Shown: positions 1-6,705, counted from the stretch's first letter. The stretch: 6,705 bases of DNA from Gammaproteobacteria bacterium (GCA_025360985.1 JANYBA010000144.1:1-6705), one strand, 5' to 3'. The notes: generated from the sequence alone by a model not told the origin. Numbers and translations: made by a program.

Positions 1-1
1 C

Positions 2-190
2 GCCGAACTCGGCGACATCGCCAGCCTCGGCCGGCTCGGCTGGCGCACGCTGATCTACACCGCCGTCCTGACCGGCATGGCGGTGGCCATTGGCCTGCTG
101 ATGGTCAACCTGCTGCAGCCGGGCCTGCACCTGGATCCGAATCTGGTCGAGCGGGCGATGGCCGCTGGCGCCGCCAAGACCAGCGCAGCA
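2..190 (+). pseudogene. Dicarboxylate/amino acid:cation symporter, internal fragment (plus strand)
   Basis: About 63 codons open from the left window edge in frame 2 read as a piece of a DAACS-family (DctA/GltP-like) sodium- or proton-coupled symporter. Seen: the segment ELGDIASLGRLGWRTL, followed by a hydrophobic membrane helix ending in LLMVNLLQPG and then a DPNLVERAMA stretch. In this family such a segment lies roughly at residues 80-145, after the third membrane helix. The resemblance stops near 190; beyond that the frame becomes Arg/Pro/Ala-rich low-complexity translation that is the antisense of another coding region. No start is present and the C-terminal two thirds are missing. It faces the N-terminal piece of the same kind of protein on the opposite strand, so the two probably derive from one gene broken by an inversion or chimeric join. 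The family call is from memory of its conserved motifs. Confidence 0.6.
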
Positions 191-195
191 GCTTC
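178..195. other. Inverted junction between two symporter pieces
   Basis: Coding identity switches strand here. To the left the plus strand encodes an internal symporter segment; to the right the minus strand encodes a symporter N-terminus. The exact breakpoint cannot be fixed. The 12 bases at 180-191 (CCAGCGCAGCAG) fit both sides: Ser-Ala-Ala on the plus strand and Leu-Leu-Arg-Trp on the minus strand. This would suit a microhomology join. The geometry, two non-overlapping parts of one family meeting head to head with about 36 residues missing between them, fits a local inversion or a foldback chimera made during amplification or assembly. Confidence 0.6.
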
Positions 196-329
196 TGCAC
201 GGCGTCCGCGTCCTGGAGCCCCATGCGGTGCAAGAGCAGGCCCAGCCCGGCGCCCAGCACGAACCCGAGCAATACTTTCACGTGCAGGGGCAGGCCCTTA
301 CTGGGCGGGTTGGTCGGGCTTTGGGTCAT
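180..329 (-). pseudogene. Dicarboxylate/amino acid:cation symporter, N-terminal fragment (minus strand)
   Basis: Starting at ATG 329-327, about 48-50 codons encode a typical DAACS-family N-terminus: a short polar leader, the motif KGLPLHVKVLLGF at about residues 11-23, and a first membrane helix rich in Gly/Leu running to about residue 36. After QKLL (about residue 48) the frame turns into Arg/Pro/Ala-rich translation antisense to the plus-strand fragment, so the real protein is lost at about 180-193. An intact family member has about 400-450 residues. The start lies 12 bases after the stop of the CNB-EAL gene, so the two were probably co-transcribed. The ribosome site is weak (TGGA about 7 bases upstream). 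The preserved portion looks healthy, with no internal stops, so the damage is a rearrangement or assembly join rather than decay. Confidence 0.6.
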
Positions 330-341
330 CGCGATTCCAGG

Positions 342-1499
342 TCAGGGGTTGGACAACAATTCATCGAGGGTCTGCGGCTTGCCGATCAGATAGCCTTGGG
401 CGAAATCGCAATCGAGCTGGCGCAGCACGTCCAGCATCGCCTCGGTCTCGATGCCTTCGACGACGATCTGGGCGCCGATCGCCTTGCCCATGGCGACGAT
501 CGCTTCCACCAGCGCCATCGAGCGCCGATCCACCAGCATGCTGCGGGTGAAGGCCTGGTCGACCTTGACAGTATCGAAAGCCAGCTTGTGCAGGTGCGTC
601 AGGTTCGAATAGCCGGTGCCGAAATCGTCCAGCGCGACCTTGATGCCGTGGCGATGGCACAGCGCGATCAGCGCCGCCACGCTCTCGTAATCCAGGGCCT
701 GGCTCTCGGTGATCTCGACCTTGAGGCTGCCTTGTGGCAATCCCGCGGCCTCGACCCGGGCGACGATGCGCTCGATCAGCCCGGGGTGATTCAACTGGCC
801 CGCCGACACATTGACGGCGATGAACGGGCTCGGGTTGGCGCCGCTTTCGATCAGGCGCTGCACGGCGCGGCAGGCGGTATCGAATACGTATTCGCCGATC
901 GGCACGATCAGCGACGTCTCCTCGGCGAGCGCCACGAATTCCATCGGCGAAATCGGCCCGCGCTCCGGATGCGTCCAGCGCACCAGCGCCTCGTAACCGG
1001 CGATCTTGCCGCTGACGACATGCAGGAGCGGCTGGTAGCGCACGTCCAGGCCGTCATTGGCCAGCGCCTCGCGCAGGTGCGTCTCCAGCCGGATCTTGCC
1101 GATACCGACCCGTTCCGACGGGGTGTCGGCGGCGTCGAGCACGCTGTGGTCTTTGCCCTGCATCGCCGCGAGCGCGCCGCGGTAGCGCTTGAGCTGGCCT
1201 TCCATGAGCGAGCGGATGATCGGATCGGTCTTGGCCAAGCGCTCGGCGATCTGTTCGCGATCGATCGGTATCAGCATGCTGGAAGTGACGGCGGTGGCGG
1301 TCGCGGTCCGAGGCGCATCGTCGATGACCGCCATTTCGCCGAGCAGGTCGCCCTCGCCGAGGCGACTCAATACGATTCGACGGCCGCGCTGGAGCAGGCT
1401 GATCTCGACCACGCCCGACTCGATCAGAAACGCCGTCGTCGGGTCGTCGCCTTCCCGGAACAGGATTTCCCCTGGTCGCAATTCGATGCGCAAGGACAT
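342..1499 (-). CDS. Cyclic nucleotide-binding domain / EAL c-di-GMP phosphodiesterase fusion
   Basis: A 385-residue cytoplasmic protein with no membrane segment or signal peptide. Residues about 8-90 form a CRP-like cyclic-nucleotide-binding domain: GEILFREGD at 10-18 and the phosphate-binding cassette GEMAVIDDAPRTA at 54-66, with the expected Glu55 and Arg64. A helical linker spans about 90-135. Residues about 140-382 are an EAL domain that hydrolyses cyclic di-GMP to pGpG. The recognisable catalytic and metal positions are present: E170 in EAL, N230, E262 (EITES), D291-D292 in DDFGTGYSNL, K312, E348 in VEGIET, and Q368 in QGY. Enzymatic activity is therefore likely, with cAMP or another cyclic nucleotide probably tuning it (inference). 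The same architecture is known from Bdellovibrio Bd1971. The ATG start is supported by GGGAG about 10 bases upstream. It follows pilQ after 116 bases and precedes a symporter start by 12 bases. A role in tuning pilus-based motility is suggested only by position. Confidence 0.92.
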   Translation of the reverse strand: MSLRIELRPGEILFREGDDPTTAFLIESGVVEISLLQRGRRIVLSRLGEGDLLGEMAVIDDAPRTATATAVTSSMLIPIDREQIAERLAKTDPIIRSLMEGQLKRYRGALAAMQGKDHSVLDAADTPSERVGIGKIRLETHLREALANDGLDVRYQPLLHVVSGKIAGYEALVRWTHPERGPISPMEFVALAEETSLIVPIGEYVFDTACRAVQRLIESGANPSPFIAVNVSAGQLNHPGLIERIVARVEAAGLPQGSLKVEITESQALDYESVAALIALCHRHGIKVALDDFGTGYSNLTHLHKLAFDTVKVDQAFTRSMLVDRRSMALVEAIVAMGKAIGAQIVVEGIETEAMLDVLRQLDCDFAQGYLIGKPQTLDELLSNP

Positions 1500-1547
1500 G
1501 GCGTGCGGCTCCCGGACTCGGTCTGATCCTACCCCGGAAAGTCACAA

Positions 1548-1577
1548 GGCCGCATCAGCGGCCCCGTGGAGGGCCGC
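1548..1577 (-). terminator. Overlapping GC-rich hairpins after pilQ, possible terminator or attenuator
   Basis: In pilQ sense, GCGGCCC (1577-1571), a 6-base loop and GGGCCGC (1564-1558) form a perfect 7-bp stem. The second arm can instead pair with GCGGCC (1553-1548) across a 4-base loop as a 6-bp stem. The two folds share bases 1558-1563 and so exclude each other. The downstream sequence TTGTGACTTT is only weakly T-rich, so this is not a classical intrinsic terminator. It may pause or partially terminate transcription, or protect the 3' end of the pilus mRNA. Confidence 0.35.
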
Positions 1578-1594
1578 GAATGCAGCCCCGTGGA
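1561..1594. repeat. 10-bp direct repeat GCCCCGTGGA, two copies
   Basis: Identical copies lie at 1561-1570 and 1585-1594, with starts 24 bases apart. The first copy includes the loop of the longer hairpin. The repeat may be a trace of a short duplication or a binding site; nothing shows a function. Confidence 0.5.
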
Positions 1595-1615
1595 CGAACG
1601 TTGCAGCCGATTGCC

Positions 1616-3184
1616 TCAGCGCTTGGGAACCTGCAGCACCTGCGGCGTGATGAACATCAGCAGTTCCGCCTTGGAATGCGACTTGCCGGTCTTCTTGAAC
1701 AGGTTGCCGAGGATCGGCAGGTCCTTCAACCAAGGCATGCCCTGGACATCGTTGCGGTTGCGGAACTCGTAGACGCCGCCGATCACGACCGTCGAACCGC
1801 TGTCGACCAGGACCGCCGTGGTGATGGCGCGCTTGGTCAAGGTCGGGACGCCGGCGATGAACGACTTCACGTCGTCCTTCTTCAGGTTGATCGCCAGAAA
1901 GACACGCCCGTCCTGGGTGATGGTCGGGGTGACCTTCAGTTCGAGCAGGGCTTCCTTGAACGCCGGGGTCGCGAGCGCCTGGCCGGCCCCCGGGGCAACA
2001 GGCGTGATGTAGCCGATCTCGTCGCCCTGGGTGATGATCGCCTCGCGCTGGTTGCTGGTGATCACTCGCGGGTTGGACACGACTTCGCCGCGTCCTTCCT
2101 GCTCCATCGCCGTCAATTCCAGGTTCAACGCGTTGCTGTTGCGCAGGATCGAGAAGGCCAGTGAACCACCGCCCTGCACCGGCAGGTTGGTGATGAAGCT
2201 TGGCGTGTAGGTCGGCGCCGAGAAGTTCGGTGTGGCCGGAGCCGCGCCCGTCATGCCGCCCGCCACCCAGGCGCTATAGGCAGCAGCGTAGGCATTCTGC
2301 AGGACGGCGTTGGTGCGGGCGGTGCTGTTGATCGAATTGATCGTGTCGACGTTGCCCTCGATATTGCCGCCAACGGCCGAGGTCGAACCATTATTGATGC
2401 GCGGATCGACCAATCCAAGTCGGGCGCCGATGTCGCGCGAGAAGGTATCGTCGGCGATTACCACGCGGGCCTCGATCAGGACCTGGTCGACCGGACGGTC
2501 GAGGGTCTCGAGCAAGCGCTTGATCTCGTCGACTTTCTTCGGGATATCCACCACCAGCAAGGTGTTGGTGCGATCGTCGGCGATGACGCTGCCACGCGGG
2601 GACAGGAAGCCGCGTTGCTGCTGGCCGCCGCCGCTGCCGCCGCCGCTGGCGCCACCCGTGCTCAGCAACTGGGCAATCGCGGTCGCGTTGGCGTAGCTGA
2701 TCGGGATGTATTCCGAGACGACTTCTGCGGAATTCTCCAGGTTGATGCGGGCCTGGTTCAGCGCCAGCTCGTAGTTGGAAAGCTCGGCCTGCGGCGCGAC
2801 CCAGACAACATTGCCGTCGCGGCGCTTGTCCAGGCCCTTGGCGCGCAGGACGATGTCCATCGCCTGGTCCCAGGGCACGTTGATCAGCCGCAGCGTCACG
2901 CTGCCGCCGACCGAATCGGCGACCACCAGGTTCAAGCCGGATTCCTCGGCCATCAGCTGCAGCACGGTGCGAACGGGGACGTCCTGGAAGTTAAACGTGA
3001 CCGGCTTGCCGGTGTAGCGCTTCTCGCCGCCCACGGTGATGACCGCGCCCGCCGCCGGGATCACGGCCGGATTGCGCTTGGGCGAAACCTCGAGGACGTA
3101 TTCGTTGCCAGTCTGGTAGGCCGAACTGTCGTAAGCGCCGCTGGTCTTGACGATCAGGCGGGTGCTGCCGGCGTTGTTGCTCAG
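1616..3184 (-). CDS. pilQ: Type IV pilus secretin PilQ, C-terminal portion (downstream of frameshift)
   Basis: This part (522 residues from Leu at 3184) carries the pore of the outer-membrane secretin through which the pilus is extruded. In joined full-length numbering (about 751 residues) it contains the end of AMIN domain 2 (230-266), the secretin/TonB short N-terminal domain at about 290-343 (PVTFNFQDVPVRTVL), and an N1/NolW-type ring domain at about 386-460 (YIPISYANATAIAQLL). A Gly/Ser/Gln-rich loop interrupts the latter at about 404-421. The secretin beta domain spans about 460-748, ending in the signature VVIGGVYEF and WLKDLPILGNLFKK and the terminal MFITPQVLQ. An Ala/Asn-rich stretch of about 70 residues (about 494-563) expands the region before the membrane barrel. 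The frame stays open upstream to 3382, but that extra translation is Ser/Thr/Pro/Arg-rich and out of frame with the real protein. A gene caller may place a false start there. Confidence 0.93.
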   Translation of the reverse strand: MSNNAGSTRLIVKTSGAYDSSAYQTGNEYVLEVSPKRNPAVIPAAGAVITVGGEKRYTGKPVTFNFQDVPVRTVLQLMAEESGLNLVVADSVGGSVTLRLINVPWDQAMDIVLRAKGLDKRRDGNVVWVAPQAELSNYELALNQARINLENSAEVVSEYIPISYANATAIAQLLSTGGASGGGSGGGQQQRGFLSPRGSVIADDRTNTLLVVDIPKKVDEIKRLLETLDRPVDQVLIEARVVIADDTFSRDIGARLGLVDPRINNGSTSAVGGNIEGNVDTINSINSTARTNAVLQNAYAAAYSAWVAGGMTGAAPATPNFSAPTYTPSFITNLPVQGGGSLAFSILRNSNALNLELTAMEQEGRGEVVSNPRVITSNQREAIITQGDEIGYITPVAPGAGQALATPAFKEALLELKVTPTITQDGRVFLAINLKKDDVKSFIAGVPTLTKRAITTAVLVDSGSTVVIGGVYEFRNRNDVQGMPWLKDLPILGNLFKKTGKSHSKAELLMFITPQVLQVPKR

Positions 3185-3872
3185 GGTCGATGCTCGCGAC
3201 CGGGGTCGCGAAGTCGGTGACGTCCAGGTGCCGGCGCAGGTTTTCCGGGAGCGCGGCGTTGCTGACGTCGATGATGATCTTGTCGCCTTCGGTGCGCATG
3301 TCGGCGGCGGCGCCATCGCGGTCGAAACGCAGGATGAGGCGACCGGAGCCGCCATCGCCACGACGGAAGTCGACGTTGGCAAGATTGATGTTGGAGGGCG
3401 GACGCTTGATCGGATCGGCGCTGTTGGCCATTGCGTTGTTGGCGCTGGCGGCGACGCCGGCGTCGACCGTCAACACCAGCAGATTGCCGGCGCTGCGGGT
3501 CGTGTAACCCGCGGGACGCAACAGGTCGACCACGACGCGGGTCCGGCCGCCGGCTTCGGCCGCCGATACCGAGGAGGTTGCGCCGCTGCCGACCGAAACG
3601 CGACGGGCACTGAGCCCATTGCTGGTATTAGGCAGGTCAAGCGCGATCCTGGGCGGAGCATCAGTAGTGAAGGCCTGGACCGGGCCGACCGGTCCGGAGA
3701 ACTGCAAGGTGATGTCGACCTTGCCGCCCGGCGCAGCCGCGTATCGGATGTCCTGCAGCGTATTGGCCGCTGACGCAGCCCCACCGGCCGCCATGAGGGA
3801 CAGTGTGATTGCTGCGGTTCGCAGGGCTTGCATGATGCCCCTGGCTTCGCCGGTCTGATTCGTTACGGTCAT
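2991..3872 (-). CDS. pilQ: Type IV pilus secretin PilQ, N-terminal portion (upstream of frameshift)
   Basis: The 5' part of the secretin gene. From ATG 3872 there is a signal peptide with a hydrophobic core ITLSLMAAGG and an ASA-type cleavage site at about residue 35. AMIN domain 1 (about 37-138) follows, then a linker, then the first half of AMIN domain 2 (about 160-229), ending DFATPVASID. AMIN domains bind peptidoglycan and anchor secretin assembly. From about 3185 this frame yields Gln/Arg/Pro-rich sequence and stops at TAA 2993-2991, so its last 64 codons or so are not real PilQ. ATG 3872 is chosen because GGGGGA lies 7 bases upstream. The frame also contains TTG at 3887 (unlikely), and an ATG at 3833 that would start right before the signal peptide with AGGGG 4 bases upstream; this remains an alternative. 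It lies 15 bases after the pilP stop. Confidence 0.9.
   Translation of the reverse strand: MTVTNQTGEARGIMQALRTAAITLSLMAAGGAASAANTLQDIRYAAAPGGKVDITLQFSGPVGPVQAFTTDAPPRIALDLPNTSNGLSARRVSVGSGATSSVSAAEAGGRTRVVVDLLRPAGYTTRSAGNLLVLTVDAGVAASANNAMANSADPIKRPPSNINLANVDFRRGDGGSGRLILRFDRDGAAADMRTEGDKIIIDVSNAALPENLRRHLDVTDFATPVASIDPEQQRRQHPPDRQDQRRLRQFGLPDWQRIRPRGFAQAQSGRDPGGGRGHHRGRREALHRQAGHV
3184..3186 (-). other. pilQ: Single-base frameshift in pilQ
   Basis: In sense, ATC GAC C CTG AGC: family-like sequence ends at Asp (3188-3186) in one frame and resumes at Leu (3184-3182) in another, with base 3185 left over. Removing one C from the CCC run joins DFATPVASID to LSNNAGSTRL and restores one continuous PilQ of about 751 residues, within the usual 650-770 range. 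A loss of two bases would give nearly the same result. The position in a short C run favours an indel sequencing error or a very recent mutation. Confidence 0.88.
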
Positions 3873-3879
3873 CGCGCTA

Positions 3880-3885
3880 TCCCCC
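3880..3885 (-). promoter_or_regulatory. Ribosome-binding site of pilQ
   Basis: GGGGGA, 7 bases before ATG 3872. It overlaps the last bases between pilP and pilQ and decides for ATG 3872 over TTG 3887, which has no room for a site outside pilP. Confidence 0.6.
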
Positions 3886-3887
3886 AA

Positions 3888-4418
3888 TCATTTGTCTTCA
3901 AGGGCCATCTTGGCTTGGCGTTCCAGCCAACCGCCTGCCCCATCCGGTACCAGTTCCACTATATCGACTTGATTCTCGGATACCGCGGTGATCCGACCGT
4001 CATTCTGACCCAGGTAATTGCCGGGCCGCACGCGGTAGGTCACTTTGTCCGGAGCCAGCACCAGGCCAACGATTCCGGGACCCGCGCCGATGGTGCCGAC
4101 CATGCTGAGGCTATCCAGCGGGTAGGCTTCCAGGACTTCCTTGCGCCGGTTCACGTCAGGCCGGAGGCCGCCACCGGAATTCCGATCCGGTTCCGGGATC
4201 GAGAACGGGTCGCGCAGGCCTTCGCCGGAATATTCGAACGTTTCGAATTGCTTCATTACCGGCAGCGGATCGAGAGGCGGCGCCGGGCGCGCCTTGACTT
4301 CGGCCACCCATGCCTCGACGACCTTTGTGCCGCCGGTGCAGGCCGACAGGACCAGGGCCACTGCGGCCAGCAACAAGTAGCGACGGGCGCGACCGGAAAT
4401 CACGGGGTGCTTGCTCAT
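3888..4418 (-). CDS. pilP: Type IV pilus inner-membrane lipoprotein PilP
   Basis: A 176-residue lipoprotein that joins the inner-membrane PilN/PilO pair to the PilQ secretin. Seen: a basic N-terminus, a hydrophobic stretch at about 13-25 and the lipobox LSAC with the lipidated Cys at 27. Next comes an extended, proline-rich, probably disordered segment at about 30-90 that includes PLDPLPVMKQFETF and RDPFSIPEPD; in the family this part binds PilN/PilO. The C-terminal beta-sandwich domain (about 95-172, from LEAYPLDSLSMVGTI to GWLERQAKMAL) corresponds to the part that contacts PilQ. Length is normal for PilP (about 170-180). The start ATG overlaps the pilO stop as ATGA, with a G-rich site (GGGGGTG) just upstream. 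Confidence 0.96.
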   Translation of the reverse strand: MSKHPVISGRARRYLLLAAVALVLSACTGGTKVVEAWVAEVKARPAPPLDPLPVMKQFETFEYSGEGLRDPFSIPEPDRNSGGGLRPDVNRRKEVLEAYPLDSLSMVGTIGAGPGIVGLVLAPDKVTYRVRPGNYLGQNDGRITAVSENQVDIVELVPDGAGGWLERQAKMALEDK

Positions 4419-5053
4419 TTCGCACCCCCGGCCGCGGCTTTCGCGGCAGCTTCCGCTGCTTCGTCTTCATCCAGGTAACGGTAGGTCTTGACGGTGCCGG
4501 AGAGCACCAGCAAGCCCGGCTTGCCGGCCTTGGGCGTCAGCGAAATATCGTGCATGGTCATGATCACCACGCGCGGCAACGAGGCCACGCCGCTGACGAA
4601 TGCGCCGAACTGGTGGTAGGTACCGACCAGGCGCAGCGCGATCGGTTTCTCGGCATAGAATTCCTTGGCCGTCTCGGCGCCCGGCTGGAACAGTTCGTTG
4701 CTGATGCCGGTAGCGAGCGCGGTCTGCGAGATGTCGACGATCAGGTCGGGCATTTCGTTCTTGCTGGGCAGCTGCCGGAGCATCTGCTGCAACATCAACT
4801 CCATCTGCGCCAGCTGCTGCTTGAGCGGTTCGAGGTTGGCGGCCCGGCCCTGCTTGTCCTCGAATTCGCCGCGCAGCTGCAATTCCTTGGCCTCGGCGGC
4901 CGCGAGGGTGTCGCGGCGATCCGTGACGAACAGCCACCAGGACATGCCAATGATGAACAGCGCGAGGACGACGCAGGCCACCGACTTGATGGGCAAGGGC
5001 CACGCCGCCGGGTTGTTCATGTCCAGCTTGCCGAGGTCAACCTTGCTGCTCAT
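4415..5053 (-). CDS. pilO: Type IV pilus inner-membrane protein PilO
   Basis: A 212-residue bitopic inner-membrane protein that pairs with PilN in the pilus alignment subcomplex. Seen: a short cytoplasmic N-terminus, one membrane helix at about 23-43 (VACVVLALFIIGMSWWLFV), and a periplasmic coiled coil at about 50-95 rich in Glu, Gln and Leu. The PilO ferredoxin-like domain follows from about 95 (LPSKNEMPDLIVDISQTA, then EFYAEKPIALRLVGTYHQFG and LPRVVIMTMHDISL). The last 17 residues are an Ala/Glu/Lys-rich tail. The ATG overlaps the pilN stop as ATGA and has a strong GGGAGG site 6 bases upstream; its own stop overlaps the pilP start. The start and length agree with the family. Confidence 0.96.
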   Translation of the reverse strand: MSSKVDLGKLDMNNPAAWPLPIKSVACVVLALFIIGMSWWLFVTDRRDTLAAAEAKELQLRGEFEDKQGRAANLEPLKQQLAQMELMLQQMLRQLPSKNEMPDLIVDISQTALATGISNELFQPGAETAKEFYAEKPIALRLVGTYHQFGAFVSGVASLPRVVIMTMHDISLTPKAGKPGLLVLSGTVKTYRYLDEDEAAEAAAKAAAGGAK

Positions 5054-5648
5054 GGCTTGCCTCCCTGGCCCGCGGCGGCAGCCGCATCAGCCGCATCCTT
5101 GTCCGCATCCGGGTTCTTGAGCGTGACCTTGAGGTTGAACTCGTAGGGCAAGCCCTTTTCACCGCCACGCGCCTCGATGATCGACAGGTCGGGGTTGGTC
5201 ATCCAGCCCGACGCCTCGAGGTTGCGCATGTAGGTGCTGACCCGGGCGTTGGATTGGGCGCGCGCCTGGATGTTCAACTCGGAGCCATTCTGCTGGACCG
5301 AGGTGATCTGGGTGCCGTCGGTGATGGTGCGCGCCAACTCGTCGAACAGGTGGACCATCTGCGAACGGCTGGCCTGCAATTCCTCGATCACCTGCTTGCG
5401 CCGGAGCAGGCGCTCCTTCTTCTTGTCGAGCTCGGCGATTTCCTTGATCTGCTCGTCGAGCTTGGTGATTTCGGTCTGCAGGTAGGTATTGCGCTCGTTC
5501 TGGGTATCGATCATGGCGTTGTAATACAGCACGATCGCCAGGCTGATCAACGCAGCCGCGATCGCGGCCAGGCCGAGCATGGAGTAGAACTCCTGCAGCC
5601 GTTGTTTGCGGCGCTCGGCGCGCCACGGCAATAGGTTGATTCTGGCCA

Positions 5649-5649
<1 letters not shown>
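5050..5649 (-). CDS. pilN: Type IV pilus inner-membrane protein PilN
   Basis: A 199-residue bitopic inner-membrane protein. Residues 4-9, INLLPW, are the conserved cytoplasmic motif that docks into PilM (usually INLLPYR; here Trp replaces Tyr). Arg/Lys-rich residues follow, then a membrane helix at about 24-44, a long charged coiled coil at about 48-95 (KLDEQIKEIAELDKKKERLL), and a periplasmic ferredoxin-like domain at about 100-178 for pairing with PilO. The C-terminus is an Ala/Asp-rich low-complexity tail. The frame is open further upstream, to 5826, but that part is antisense-like and out of frame within pilM. ATG 5649 is correct: it begins the motif, has GAGGAG 9 bases upstream and overlaps the pilM stop by one base (TGATG). 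Confidence 0.96.
5060..5065 (-). promoter_or_regulatory. Ribosome-binding site of pilO
   Basis: GGGAGG, 6 bases before ATG 5053 and inside the end of pilN. It is the strongest Shine-Dalgarno sequence in the operon, suggesting independent re-initiation in addition to coupling. Confidence 0.65.

Positions 5650-6705
<1,056 letters not shown>

Larger units (their letters stand above)
1500..1615. other. Intergenic region between pilQ and the CNB-EAL gene
   Basis: These 116 bases contain no convincing gene. They hold two overlapping GC-rich hairpins (1548-1577), a perfect 10-bp direct repeat GCCCCGTGGA at 1561-1570 and 1585-1594, and the GGGAG ribosome site of the CNB-EAL gene. I see no good sigma-70 promoter on the minus strand: a TAGGAT box exists, but without a -35 element at normal spacing. 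Whether the CNB-EAL gene has its own promoter or is read through from the pilus operon is therefore unresolved. Confidence 0.6.

Noticed and set aside
228..1526. Long plus-strand open frame of 432 codons opposite the CNB-EAL gene
   Set aside because: Its His/Arg/Asp/Ala-rich translation matches no family I know and it lies fully antisense to a protein with intact catalytic motifs. Long antisense frames are common in high-GC genes.
1505..1545. Promoter for the CNB-EAL gene based on TTGTGA and TAGGAT boxes on the minus strand
   Set aside because: The spacer is only about 10 bases, and no other -35 box lies near 17 bases from TAGGAT.
3182..3190. Programmed +1 frameshift in pilQ
   Set aside because: There is no stop codon at the slip point, no obvious internal Shine-Dalgarno stimulator, and programmed shifting is not known for PilQ. 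A simple indel explains the data.
2615..3220. Plus-strand open frame opposite pilQ beginning with an Ala-rich run
   Set aside because: The Ala run is the reverse of the Gly/Ser-rich loop codons of PilQ; the rest is antisense-type composition.
3873..3887. TTG start of pilQ at 3887
   Set aside because: It would directly abut the pilP stop with no spacing for a ribosome site, while ATG 3872 has GGGGGA at ideal distance.
4310..5146. Plus-strand open frame of 278 codons opposite pilP, pilO and pilN
   Set aside because: It crosses three convincing genes on the other strand and has a His/Gln/Arg-rich shadow composition.

Overview
This is a high-GC segment of a gammaproteobacterial chromosome, plausibly Xanthomonadales (Lysobacterales). 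The lineage is inferred from the character of the PilM, PilQ and symporter proteins and from the alarmone-independent gene layout; no search was possible. All confidently recognised intact genes lie on the minus strand, so the window reads biologically from right to left.

Right to centre (6705 to 1616) is the type IV pilus alignment operon pilM-pilN-pilO-pilP-pilQ. PilM is a cytoplasmic actin-like protein. It binds the INLLP motif at the N-terminus of PilN. PilN and PilO are paralogous-fold inner-membrane proteins with periplasmic coiled coils. PilP is a lipoprotein linking them to PilQ, the outer-membrane secretin through which the pilus passes. The genes are translationally coupled: pilM/pilN share one base (TGATG), pilN/pilO and pilO/pilP overlap as ATGA, and pilQ starts 15 bases after pilP. 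pilM lacks only the first two bases of its start codon at the window edge. pilQ is split by an apparent one-base frameshift near 3185, inside its second AMIN domain.

Positions 1500-1615 are a 116-base intergenic gap with two overlapping GC-rich hairpins and a 10-bp direct repeat. They could act as a terminator or processing site after pilQ.

Positions 1499-342 encode a cyclic-nucleotide-binding domain fused to an EAL c-di-GMP phosphodiesterase with all recognised catalytic residues. It lies downstream of pilQ, in the same direction. Many gammaproteobacteria have aroK-aroB at that place.

Positions 329-1 hold two pieces of a dicarboxylate/amino acid:cation symporter in opposite orientations, meeting at about 180-193: its N-terminus on the minus strand and an internal segment on the plus strand. 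This is either a small inversion or, more likely, a foldback/chimeric assembly artefact. Together with the pilQ frameshift it suggests caution about base-level and structural accuracy of this contig. I see no CRISPR, tRNA, rRNA or insertion sequence, and no clear undescribed system. The most unusual items are the symporter junction, the split pilQ and the CNB-EAL protein beside a pilus operon.
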